From Hyaloscypha bicolor E (lineage: Eukaryota; Ascomycota; Leotiomycetes; Helotiales; Hyaloscyphaceae): DNA of 64,000 nt. Within the stretch, counting starts at the first letter, position 1. Each line of letters opens with the position of its first letter. The notes beneath the pieces were generated by a model. It made no database searches, had not been told where the DNA came from, and was given only the letters and a program-made list of their open reading frames with translations. Shown in pieces: positions 39,345-50,066 of this stretch. Made by a program: the position numbers and the translations under genes. The stretch lies in contig NW_020194664.1 of assembly GCF_002865645.1 (NCBI RefSeq), positions 1 to 64,000 on the forward strand. Reading direction: 5' to 3'.

Positions 39345-39974
39345 TGTTGCAATGTTTTGGAGGTTGACGACTTAATTTTTCAGCTTACGCAGGGTAAGCA
39401 CTCTATATATACATCTGGTATATAAACTACAGTATACCAGCGTATACTCAGTTCCAATACGCCCCTTACGCTATATACTGTGACCGTATAACGCCCCCAG
39501 AGGGTGTCTTTTGCCTGCTTAGCGCCCCTACGCTAATATACCCTCGAGTCTCTGCCCTTATACCCCCTAACCCCTAGCCCCAAGCTAGCCAAACACGCCC
39601 TTATCTCTTGCCCTCCCTCAGCGAGGTTCCAAGGGAAACTGTCTTCCCGGGCCGGTGCTGCTTCCGCTCGTACTATTGCAGGTTATGAGGATAGGCTTTC
39701 GTGGCGACCGACCGACCGACCGACCGACCGTGGTTCGCAATCGTCGCCCCTGAGTCGTACAATATAGCTCTCTCTCCTGCAAGAGCTATAAGGGAAGCCG
39801 TCAGTTGCAACACGCGCAGCGGTGAGCATTTGCTGCTCGCGCATTCCGGGCCCATGACCTGTTGCAATGTTTTGGAGGTTGACGACTTGATTTTTCAGCT
39901 CACGCGGGGTAAGCACTCTATATATACATCTGGTATATAAACTACAGTATACCAGCGTACACTCAGTTCCAACA
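39345..39974. mobile_element. TRIM-like element: 115-bp terminal direct repeats around 400 bp
   Basis: Two 115-bp direct repeats (39345-39459 and 39860-39974) differ at a few C/T and G/A positions. The right one runs TGTTG...CAACA, the left TGTTG...CAATA, so they look like short LTRs. The 400-bp interior encodes nothing recognisable and contains a (CGAC)n microsatellite at 39705-39730. Size and structure fit a terminal-repeat retrotransposon in miniature. I find no matching 5-bp target duplication (ATTTG left, AATAC right) and no primer site, so an ordinary local duplication is possible. Each repeat contains a TATATATA box and an 8-bp inverted repeat (CTGGTATA/TATACCAG). Confidence 0.6.
39860..39974 (+). 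promoter_or_regulatory. 115-bp repeat with TATA box upstream of the TPR gene
   Basis: The right repeat lies 102 bp before the ATG at 40077 and includes CTCTATATATACATC. It could supply or alter the promoter of the TPR gene. Position is seen; function is inference. Confidence 0.35.
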
Positions 39975-40076
39975 AATACTCTCATACAATCATAACATAT
40001 TCTCAGTCATCTTACTTCTATTAGTCCACGAATCGTAACGGAAGAACTCGTGCCCAGGTTCGAGATACTATTCGAA

Positions 40077-41402
40077 ATGCACGCGGACATGATAGCGCAA
40101 CTATTAAAACAGACCCCAGGCAACTCGAATCAGACACTGCCAACTTTATCCATGGAGAAGCCTAGTATTAAGCTCTTGGTCGCTTCTGTAAGAGAGGTCT
40201 TATTACAGGCAAAGTCTTCCATAGCCGAAAGTGAGGGTGGATCTGATAGTAGCTCTGTCGTCACAATGATTCTTCATCGCCTAGAGATCCTCGAGGAAGA
40301 CATCAGAGGTAACGACTTAACTCCGGGCAATCCCACCACGCTATATCCCCTTTCAGATCAGCACAGAATTATTGAAGACTGGATCCCCTCTGTTTCTCCA
40401 GAAAGCACTACAAGTCACCTCTACTCCAGGTCAGCTACTACCCGAACTCAAATGACGCCAACGCAGTCAACTCCCTCGGTTTCAACTGTCGAAGGGCAGA
40501 CGATTTTCACCCAAGAGGATTCCGATGATGACGACGAAGAATTTGAAAGCGAGATTCTGAGAGCCTACTTGGACAAAGGGTTCGCCAGCTATGAAAACGG
40601 CAATTGGGAGATTGCTGAACCGTTTTTACGCCGTGCAATGGATACTTCAAAAATCCTCCCACTAAATAAGATTCCCATCCAGGAATTTCAACTGGCAGAA
40701 GCTCGGTTTAAGATCGCTGTTTGTGCTTTCCATTAAAGAAAATATAACGAAGCCGAAGTAGAACTCTCTTTCTTCAGAAGAGCTACATGTTCGCCGGACG
40801 ACAAAAGAAATGTCCTGCGACGTATCCTATCATTTTACCTATTCGCTGAGATCTTTTATCAAAAGAAGAAGCTGGAAGAAGCGCAAAAGTCCTACCGGAA
40901 AGCACTTACTATGAAGCGAAAGCTTTTAGACACCACAAGTTGGCTGGAAGCGAATTGTTTTAGCCTTTTGGCAAATGTTTCCGCTGCTCAAGGGGACAAT
41001 CTTGCGGCAGAGGTATATAGAGATAAAGCAGAGGCATCTGGTACCCAAAATGCTTCCCTGGACGAGGATCCTGAAATCAAAGCAGCCTGGTTCGCTAGCA
41101 TCATCACCTCTCGAACGGGAGTTGGTATTGTCAGTGACATAATTGAGTTGTCAGTTCTCCCCTCTTTCGTCAATTTTTTCCATGCTCCGTATAAGGAAGT
41201 TTTTTATCGGGTCAGATTATAGGCTAATGCATTATATCTATTTAGCTCTGATTACCAAATTTATGATAATTTCTTAAACAATGAAGGCCGAGATGGAATC
41301 GTGGCTATATACGCCCATGACCTAGCTTGGCCTGTAGATGAAGAAGCAGCTCACCTAAGTATAACCAGGGAATTGGCCGAGTAAGTCCTTGCCTCTCCTG
41401 AA
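40077..41402 (+). pseudogene. TPR-repeat protein, two RIP-type nonsense codons
   Basis: A single frame from ATG 40077 runs to TGA 41400-41402, interrupted only by TAA at 40734-40736 (codon 220) and TAG at 41220-41222 (codon 382). Both are explained by CAA/CAG to TAA/TAG in CpA context. The first 160 residues are Ser/Thr/acidic-rich with a D-D-D-D-E-E stretch. From about residue 165 there are tetratricopeptide-like helix pairs (A-Y-L-D-K-G-F-A-S-Y-E-N-G-N-W-E-I-A-E-P; R-K-Y-N-E-A-E-V-E-L; K-K-L-E-E-A-Q-K-S-Y-R-K-A-L). A GTAAGT at 41382 could be a donor to a lost 3' exon. No catalytic domain seen. It is probably the adaptor or repeat part of a fungal signalling protein. Confidence 0.75.
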
Positions 41403-42081
41403 TTCAAGTTCGTCAGATAATAGCTTTATAACTGTGCTCGAAAGTAGTAACAATATCTAGGTATAATTTGCTATTTCCCAGATAACATTTGTCCATTTAG
41501 TAGCAGCATCTCAGGTTTTTGGCTCCCCGTGGTTCGGTATATACGCACGGGGGCAGACTACTAGCAATTCGCCCCAATTTTAAATCCGCCAATGGCGAAC
41601 TGCCATTCCGATTAAGCCAGTTCAAAGCAGCTCTCGAACTTCACGCTGAATAGAGACTGGCTCCTCAGAGAATGTAAGGTGTGCAAAGTGGGGCGGCTTG
41701 GAGGACTAATAATATCCGAGATTAGAAAGAGAAAATCTACATCATTAAGAATGGAGTTGGGAGCATTGGAATTTAGTAGTTGATGTGATAGATAACATAC
41801 AATCTCTTTTTCTTATGAAACACTATAGCTTCAATAGAATGTGATCCTTTGGAGGTGTTGACGACTTCACCCCTTTTGTATTTTAGGGTCATTCGCTAAA
41901 AGCCCCTGAATCGCAACCGAGCGGAATGGGTCGGGGCTTAATTTGGCCGACCTTCCGACGACATGTCTTTCTTCCTTTCCAACGGTCTGGTCTACTTGCA
42001 GCAACACTCTTCTCCGCGAACAACTGTATAAGATTCCTTGAAGCTACTTCCCTGGTTCAATTGTCCCCAATAGTCTTGAAT
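41403..42081. promoter_or_regulatory. Intergenic region upstream of the Zn2Cys6 gene
   Basis: About 680 bp without a convincing gene. At 41853-41872 the sequence TTTGGAGGTGTTGACGACTT resembles the start of the 115-bp repeats (TTTTGGAGGTTGACGACTT), perhaps a fragment of the same repeat. A frame opening at ATG 41926 runs into the regulator gene and could extend its N-terminus by 52 residues; I prefer the ATG at 42082. Confidence 0.45.
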
Positions 42082-44390
42082 ATGGCCTCCCTTGGGCCAG
42101 CTTCCCTTTCCAACCTCGAAAATCCTATGCACGTCGGTTCATTCAGGGCATGTGCTACCTGCTCCAGGGCGAAAGCGAAATGCGTTCCTGATTCAGAAGG
42201 GAGTGGAAAATGTCAAAGGTCTTCCATACTCATGCCCTACCTTCCTCACTCGGTGCTGATATATGCAGGTGCCGCCGATTGAAGAAGATCTGCGAGCCAG
42301 CTGTCCTTCAGGCTCGGTCTCTCCCACGGAAACGGAAACCTCAAAGCCAGTAAGCTTAGACCTAACGAATATCTGCTTTACTGTTGAGACTGACTCGGTG
42401 ATCAAGTCTTTCTAAGAGCCGCGTTGGGAGGTTGGAGGAGAAACTTGAAGGGTTGGTGTCCATCATCTCATCGACACAAGATCTCACGTCGTCACAATCG
42501 ACTGATCCAAGTCGGTCATCGCTGAGTGACCCAATTCCTATGAATCTAACGACAAATTCTTTCGCTTTTCCTGCTCTCTCTATGAGAGCAACAAATTCGC
42601 AAAATCAGGTCCAGGGCGGGCTGCCAGCCTACCAAAACGACACAGCTGCGGGGCAATTCGCACCAAATAAACCGACTCCATCTCTGGCGACGATTCATGG
42701 ATTGAATAACTTCCCAGCCTCAAATTCCACTAATTGGGTCAATTTTATGCCTAGCTTTGCCGAAGGGGATGCACTTCTCACGATTTACCGAGATCAGATG
42801 ACTCCTCATTTCCCGTTCATCGTAGTTGAGGCGTCGGTATCTGCAGAGACTCTGAACCTTGAGAAGCCGTTCTTCTATCTTTGTATCATTGCAGTCACAA
42901 AACTCAGCTCTTCCCACCAGAAAGCTCTCGGCAAGCTGATCATGCAGCAACTAGGAGAGAGATTGTTTGCAAGAGGCGAGCGGAATCTTGATTTGCTTCT
43001 TGGTACTCTTACTTATGCCGCATGGTTCGTGTTCCCTACCTATCTCTCGCCTGTGTCTGGGCGAGCTAATCTTCACCAGGTGCTTCTATAACTGTTGGAA
43101 TATACCACAAGTAACCAGTCTCATCTCGGCAGCCAACGTTTTGGTGTTGGACTTGGGCCTAGCTCGACCATTACCACCAAAGAAAGCGCCGAATAGAAGT
43201 GTTTTCTACGAAGCATTACGAGATTCCTGCTCCATGGGTCTCTTAGCTTGGACGAAGGATGCGAGGACCCTTGAAGAAGAGCGTGCATTCTTGGGGTATT
43301 ACTTTCTCTCTTCCGTGTAAGATGCTGTACTGCGTTCAATTATTTCATGACAGGACTGATATCAAGTAGAATTCCTCTTTATCTGCGGAGAATGGATCCG
43401 CCCCAAAAGTTCACTCCTCATGTTGAGGATTGCGTCAACAGGCTCGAGAGTCTTGGTGATCATTCGAATGATAGACTGGCAGTGGCACTCGTTCGACTTC
43501 AAGCGATTCTGGAAAGGGTATGTCTCCATCTTGTTGCAATGCACAACATCTCTGAAGGGACTTTCACTCCATTCTGACAAATCATTTGTACATCAAGATT
43601 CACCAAACTTCGTGGCAAACAAAACCCGAGCCTCCAGAGGTCAATGCTAGCACATTGTTCATCGTAGCATCCGTCGAGACAGAATTGAAACAATTTCGTA
43701 AGAACTTGCAACCAGACCAAGCGAATAATGGTATGCCAATTATCTCTTTGATGTCAATATTTTGTCTCTCTCGTATCTGACATCGATTTAGAAACGATTA
43801 TATTACATTGTCACCTCATTGAAACATCGATATACGAAGCTGGTCTATGCCAATCACCTCCAGGCGCTGACCCCATCCCGAGCTTCAAACGCCTGGAATT
43901 GCTCTGTGCTTGCCTTGAGGCGATAAAATCCTACTTTAATGTCTTCTTCTCGATCCCGCCAGCGACATATATTTCAATATCCTTGTCTACCTGGTCACAC
44001 CTGTCATATGCCCTGAACCTCCTTCAATTGTTATCCATTCACCAGCATCCTGGTTGGGATCTAGCGACAGTGAGAGCGGTAATTGACTACAATGTCACTT
44101 TCAACCACCTGCATCAGAACCTGGAGGGTCTAATTACATTACCGGGATTCGAAAGGTTAGATGTCTTCTCGCGCGCTGCAAAATGGATGAAGAACGTTAA
44201 GGAGTATGTCGAGACGAAAATGGCAGCTATGCCTCTAGCTCCTATGGAAAGTGAATCTGACGAAGTAACTGACTTCGGATGGATGCCTGGAGCGGAAGAT
44301 ATGACGGACTTCTTCCAATTCCTAGACGACGCATGGATGTCGGATATCCTACCAGTAGACGCTCAAGTCAGTACAATGGCAGAAACTTGA
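42082..44390 (+). CDS. Zn2Cys6 transcription factor, intact
   Basis: Seven exons: 42082-42218, 42269-42349, 42419-43024, 43080-43316, 43367-43517, 43598-43730, 43792-44390. Lengths sum to 648 codons (647 residues) with every junction in phase. The binuclear cluster has Cys at 24, 27, 34, 44, 47 and 54 (CX2CX6CX9CX2CX6C), and intron 1 cuts it between the fourth and fifth Cys. A linker and likely coiled coil (R-V-G-R-L-E-E-K-L-E-G-L) follow, as in Gal4-type regulators, then a fungal-specific middle homology region and an acidic C-terminus. Some junctions (CAAGAG|, AAG|) are my choice among alternatives. It lies 340 bp upstream of an MFS exporter in the same direction, so it probably regulates that gene (inference). 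Confidence 0.9.
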
Positions 44391-44730
44391 TGTGCAGTAT
44401 GAAATGGGTCATTAGGAAGTCCGAATGTTGTGTGATTGCGGCGAGCGGAGTGATTTTGAGAAAAAGTTATGTTCCGGCCCCGCTTCAGCCAATAAACAAC
44501 TAATCTCGAACGGAAACGGAGTTGCATCGCGCAAAAGGCGCAGCACAGGTACGTATCATAACTTCGTAATTACAGCTCAGGAATTCTTCTCAGCGATTTC
44601 ATCATATATATCTGCTGACTTCTTCAGTTGTTGAATCCTATGCTACTGTTAATAGATTGTCGTTTGCTCTGTCTACTTCAAATTCCTTAATTTAGCTCAT
44701 CTAACACCACAAAATCGTCGAAAAGTCAAG

Positions 44731-46774
44731 ATGAAAAAAGATGATAAAGCCGCCTCCCCGCATCCTAGCCCTCCAAATTTCGATTCAACTCCTGAAACCC
44801 AGCTTAATGGAAAGGAAACCTCCCTAGACGACCCTACAAATACTCCCATCGACGAGGAACATGAATATGTCACCGGATACAAACTCTTCGTGGTGATCGG
44901 TGCAAGTACTGTGGCTGGGTTTCTCATGTTTCTGGACACATCAATTGTTGCGACAGTAGGCCTAGAATATTCCCCAGATACTATTTTCATCTCTGCTGAC
45001 AGTGACAGGCTATTCCTAGAATCACCAGCGACTTCCATTCCCTCAGGGACATTGGCTGGTATGGAACTGCCTACCAATTGGCCAGGTTAGTTATAACACT
45101 CAATTACATTATTGAAAGCTAGCTCACCCCCTATTTCAGTTGTGCATTACAACCATTGACAGGGAAATTCTACAACCAGTTTAACACAAGGGTAATTCTC
45201 AATTCCCGAGCTTTTTGAAAAGAATTTGCTGACTGGTGACTTGGGAAGTACACCTTTATATTCTTCATGGTTCTGTTTGAACTGGGCTCCCTACTTTGCG
45301 GTGCAGCTAGTTCATCGAAGATGTTGATCCTAGGTCGAGCCGTTGCTGGAATGGGCGGATCAGGCATGATGAACGGCGGATTGATGATTCTTCGTGCTTG
45401 TGTTCCTAACGAGAAAGTTGCTGCTTACCTCGGCGTTATGTTAGGCAGTAAGTCTCTCTTATTAACATTGAGAAAGCCATTACTGATTCTTTGACAACAG
45501 TTTGCCAGATGGGTGTTGTAATGGGACCACTAGTTGGAGGCGCTTTGACTCAGTATGTCAGCTGGAGATGGTGTTCGTATTCCCCTCAATCACAACTGTG
45601 CAGAAACACCATTCAACTGACACGCCATAGGCTTTTACATTAACCTACCATTAGGTGGACTAGTGGTTTTTGTCCTCTTCTTAATTACCATCCCCGACCG
45701 TCGTCCCAAGAGCGAAATCAAAACCGGCATATGGACCATTCTCCGCTCCTTCGACATTCCGGGCTTTGCAATATTCGCGGCAACAACAGTCATATGCCTC
45801 CTCGCCCTCGAATGGGGCGGCACAACATACAAATGGACCAGCGCCAATATCCTAGGACTATTCTGCGGATCTGCAGGTGCACTTGTAGCGTTCGTGCTGT
45901 GGGAATACCGGCAGGGAGACGCAGCTATGATCCCACTTTCGGTGCTCGGGCAACGAATTATCTGGTCTAGCTGCCTCACATACTTCTTCCTCTGCGCAAA
46001 CATGATGGCCATCAGCTTCTACATGGCCATCTACTTCCAAGCCGTGCGCGGCAGAACGCCGACGATGAGTGGCGTGAATATCCTGCCTTCCATTCTTAGC
46101 AATATGTTCTTTGCCGTGTTCTCTGGCCTCCTAGGTTCGTTCCATACCGATCCAACTCAGAATACATACTGACAAAACAGTCGGTCGCTGGGGCTACTAC
46201 CTCCCCTGGGTGATCGCCAGCGGGGCCATAAACTCTATCGCCACTGGCCTCCTCGCAACCCTATCTCCAAACTCCTCAACTTTCCAATGGATCTTCTACC
46301 AAATCATCGCGGGTATCGGTCGAGGATGCGGTTTCCAAATGGCAAGCCCCTCCCCTTCCCTCTCCAAAATCAAAACATCCAACTAACTAACAAACCAAGC
46401 CTCTCGTCGCAGTACAAAACCACCTCCCCCCCTCAACTGTCTCCGTCGGCGTCGCCGCCGTCGTATTCTCGCAAGCCTTTGGCCCAGCAATATTCCTCGC
46501 GTTCGCACAGACCGTCTTCTCTACCTCCTTAATTAAGAACTTGCACACTCTTGCACCATTAGTTGATCCGGAGCAGATTTTCCAGGCTGGAGCTAGCGGG
46601 TACCGGGATGTTGTTCCCGCCGTGGATCTGGCGGGTGTGGTGTTGAGTTATAGTAAGGCGATTGATGATGTGTTTTTCCTTGCCCTCGGGGCTGCGGCTG
46701 CGGCGTTTTTTGTTTGTTGGGGTATGGGGTGGAGAAGTGTTAAAGGTACTATGAAGGCTGTGCCGGAGGTGTGA
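44731..46774 (+). CDS. MFS drug:H+ antiporter (14-TM, DHA2-type), intact
   Basis: Eight exons: 44731-44955, 45009-45085, 45140-45191, 45249-45447, 45501-45572, 45631-46134, 46181-46341, 46400-46774, giving 554 residues in continuous phase. A Ser/Pro/acidic cytoplasmic N-terminus is followed by L-D-T-S-I-V-A-T-A-I-P-R-I-T-S-D-F in TM1, typical of fungal toxin/drug exporters of the TOXA/DHA14 type. G-R-A-V-A-G-M-G-G-S-G and the antiporter motif G-P-L-V-G-G-A-L follow. The last intron has a GC donor (GCAAGC) with an AG acceptor and an AACTAAC branch. Likely an efflux pump in the plasma membrane; substrate unknown. It follows the Zn2Cys6 gene head to tail. Confidence 0.93.
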
Positions 46775-47359
46775 GAGGTGACTTTTAAAGGCTTCGCAAC
46801 AGGCAAGCTTGCTAATATACACTATGTACTAATTAATTGGTTACGATTTCATTTGGTGTTATTATAGGTAGGGGATTCAAGATACAAGGTTAGACCAGTT
46901 TTCAAATCACTCACGCTCTAATAAAGTCTCAATGTGCCCCCTGTTCTTTGGTTTATTCTTTGTGGCAGCTGTACAGCTCTACTTTCATCGACTCAATGAC
47001 ACATTAGCTTCCTGTTAATAACGACGCAGTGAGCTTTTGGTTCCAGCTAAGGCTTGTTTGCTGAGGTTGGCCTTCAACTCTACTTCCCAATCCCTATCTT
47101 TGAATGAAAGGCTACGCGTAAGATGCGTGAGATACTTTGAAGTTACTTATCTTATAATATATATTTGTTCTAGTATTAATACAATCTATCACTAGCCCAG
47201 ACAAAAGAAAAAGGCAGTTTCCAATATATCTAATAGCCATAAATATATGAAACAAAGCTTTTCAATACACCCAACGATGTTGCTTATAGCTGATACGCCT
47301 GTGTCGCCCTCCTCTTATCCCTCTAGCGCCAAACATAAAGTCAATCACTTCAAATCATT
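46775..47359. other. Convergent intergenic spacer
   Basis: About 585 bp between the MFS stop and the 3' end of the minus-strand lectin-like gene. No supportable frame, repeat or RNA gene seen. Confidence 0.5.
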
Positions 47360-48230
47360 TCAAGAATAAGGCACTAGTATCCATTGCTGGCCTAGACCAG
47401 AGGTGTACATTTTGTTCACCAAAACAAGCGTCCCATTTGTCGAGAAGCCATCATTGTGCTCGAGAGCCAGCGTCGGATAAGCCTTACTCTGAAAACTGTG
47501 CAGCAACTTTATTCAGCACAATTTTTACCTTAAGAAGGACATGAGAAAGGCATACCTGATGCTATTATCAGAATTATGCGGAATCGTGAATTGCGAGTGT
47601 GGATCTTGAGGGTTTTCTGGTACCGCACCGTTAGGCGATACCCGGTGTCGTCACCTCGAGGCCTGGTCATGTTTAGTTACGAGGAAAGAATAAGGGCAAG
47701 GAGTGGACTCACCGGTCAGTGCTGTCATATATGCAAGGCTCCCTTGGTTATAGAGGGTCACGACGTTGTTTCCTAAGTCTGAAAGTAACCATATTTGGCG
47801 CGCCGCCCTGCTTTTCGAAGCATTTGAATGCTAGGACCTATTTTTTTCAGCTTGCGTTAAAAGTTTATTCTCTTGCTTATTAGTTTAATGGAAGAGATGT
47901 AATGTAACTCACGAGCATTCGACCTCCGTGTCATCAGTAGTGCCTCCATTTTGAAGCTTGATGGCCGTGATCGTACCAGCGTTAATGATGCGATAGGATC
48001 CTGGCGAAGTGCTGAAAGGCTGTATAGAAGTAGTAGTAGCAGACGAAACCGTTGTCGAGGCGGTTTTGGAAGTTGTAGCTGCAACTGGAGACGCAGAAGA
48101 ACTGGTGGTATGCTCCGGCGCACCGCCGCTCTCATGCCTGCTTGAAAGCCCCCAGCCTAGTCCTCCCCCAAGGGCCGCTCCAAGTACCAGGATTGCAACT
48201 GCAAGCACGATCCAAAATAACTTACCAGAG
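47360..48230 (-). pseudogene. Membrane-anchored ricin-B-like (beta-trefoil) protein, probably frameshifted
   Basis: Segments: a transmembrane helix (W-I-V-L-A-V-A-I-L-V-L-G-A-A-L-G-G-G-L) and a Ser/Thr mucin-like stretch, exon ending at 47913; exon 47807-47713 after a 105-bp intron; an exon ending near 47566; last exon 47486-47360, stop 47362-47360. Two Q-x-W motifs (Q-I-W-L and G-Q-Q-W-I-L) and G-N-N-V-V-T-L-Y-N resemble ricin-B/beta-trefoil lectin modules. The frame after M-T-A-L-T-G-D-D-T-G does not meet V-S-P-N-G-A-V-P without a one-base change near 47640. No ATG is in frame with the membrane helix, where TGA precedes it. Either the gene is broken or my model is incomplete. The domain call is by motif only. 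Confidence 0.5.
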
Positions 48231-48462
48231 TGGATTGTGTTTCATTGTACCAATTGCACTGAGAAGAGACATTGTTCACTCACGTGTCAATTGGCCGTGG
48301 GCTAGTGTGAAAATTTCGCATTTTTTGTCATCTATGGTATCTTTTCGCTCTCTCTATGCATTTCTCATAATCTCCACTAACGCCAAAAAGGGACTCGCTC
48401 TATCCAGCAGTAGCAAAGCACCAATCAAAATCTATTCAAGCAGATTCTAGAAAAACGCCCCC

Positions 48463-50066
48463 TCAATCAACGACACCGTTCCAGCCCTCTTTACAGAGAG
48501 CCCACTCGACAGCTTCCAGAATATCCTTAATAATAACCTTCGGCGCATACTTCGGCTTGCTGCCCTTATTATAGACGCCCGTCTTGACCAGAATACTTGT
48601 CCACTCCGTGCCATAAGGGCTCTCGAATTCGTTTGCATTGCGGATATCGCTCTCAGGATTATCACCTACCATAAAGACTTGTTCCAACCGACTGACTTTC
48701 TTCTTGACCTTACCGTTTCCGCCGAGCATTTGGAGGCGATGCTTGTTCAGAGCTCGTTTGGCGTATTTATAGGTTTCGGGGTAGGGCTTTCCGATAATAG
48801 TTCGTTCCAGAACGGCCCCACCGGTTATCTCGTCCCAGATATCTCGTAGCGAAGCTTGGAATCTACCTTGTCCGAGACGAGGTATATAGTGGCTAGTAGC
48901 CCAGAAGAGATCAGGGTTAGAGAAGAATAGCTTAGATTAATCGTCTTATTACCAGCTATTATTCGGGAAGAAGGGGTCTCCGTTCTTCTCAGAAACCGTA
49001 TCTAGAACTTTATTCTTGGAGAGTAGAAGATCGAGTATGATTTGTGAATCGAGAGCCTAATTGCGAGGGTCGTTAAAGACGAATATATTATCGATCTTGA
49101 GAGATTTGGACAGGTTTATATAGTTGATATTAGTAGGCAGAGGGCGGAAGTATAGACTGAGGTGAAATTGACTGCAAAACTAAAGGGCCAGATACTTGGG
49201 TATACTATAAGGATATTAGTAGAAGTAACTATATTAGTAAAGCCGCACCTGGAGGATTAATTAACCCGTAGCCTTTATATCTAATACCTATATAGAAAAG
49301 AGGGAAACCTACATTTTAGTAACCTTTCTATACTTCTTGCCATATCCGCCAGTAACCAAGATGGTCTTATCCCTCAAGCTCTCGACCGTCTCAGAACCCT
49401 TAATAAGCTACTTGAACGGCGTATGAGACTAGATAAAGTTCTCCTTAGTTAGAGGAACGCCCAACTTCTTGCTCAACTCAGTAACCCTGGTACTCTCGTA
49501 CTTGCCACCGCCATTTGTTAATAGGATAAAGGATATATTATTATAGTACAAGTACTCGAGTATAGTTACCGCGCCTGGAATAGGGACTAAGGATCATAGA
49601 AGGATACCATTAATACTACGGGCACAAAGAGGGTTAGCTCCGGCTCATTCGGGCCGTTAGTAGAAGAAGAGACTCACTCGAAGGCAAAGGCAAAGCTGGG
49701 CATTCCTTCGACTGCTACAGCAGTGCTACTGTTTCGATGATGACGGGTGAATGGGGCCATTCTAATGACAGTACGCGGCGATTGTCGCAAAAGAGGATGT
49801 GGTGGTGGTGGGGAGGAAGATATTGAGGAATTGGGTCGCAGGCCCAAGGCTGAGGCGGAGCTTTGTATTGGGTTCTGATTACGGACTCCCGCAAGCATAT
49901 TCGGAATCCGATTCTGACTCTCTGTACTCGATGCCCACGGCTGACAAATAAGGTGTTTGGGGATAGTAAATTGCGTCCAGAATGTCCTCAGGAGACTAAA
50001 TCTGCCACTAAATAGCCGGGGGAGCCGGATAGTAACCACAGGCACCGCAAAGCTTGGGACTCCCAT
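48463..50066 (-). pseudogene. HAD-superfamily class IIA hydrolase (CECR5/YKR070W-like), RIP-damaged
   Basis: The minus-strand gene starts at ATG 50066. Exon 1 (50066-49678) is intact, with a basic, Arg-rich N-terminus that could target mitochondria, and is joined by a 62-bp intron to F-D-I-N-G-I-L-L, where the family has D-I-D-G-V-L-L. The second catalytic Asp is therefore Asn, by a G-to-A change. L-L-T-N-G-G-G-K follows (HAD motif II), then K-T-I-L-V-T-G-G-Y-G, F-N-D-P-R, F-F-S-N-P-D-L-F-W and G-D-N-P-E-S-D-I-R (motif IV). At least six stops in the middle (about 48.93-49.60 kb) are CAA, CAG, CGA or TGG changed by C/G-to-T/A. The ends are cleaner than the middle. Clearly dead as a HAD enzyme. 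Confidence 0.85.
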
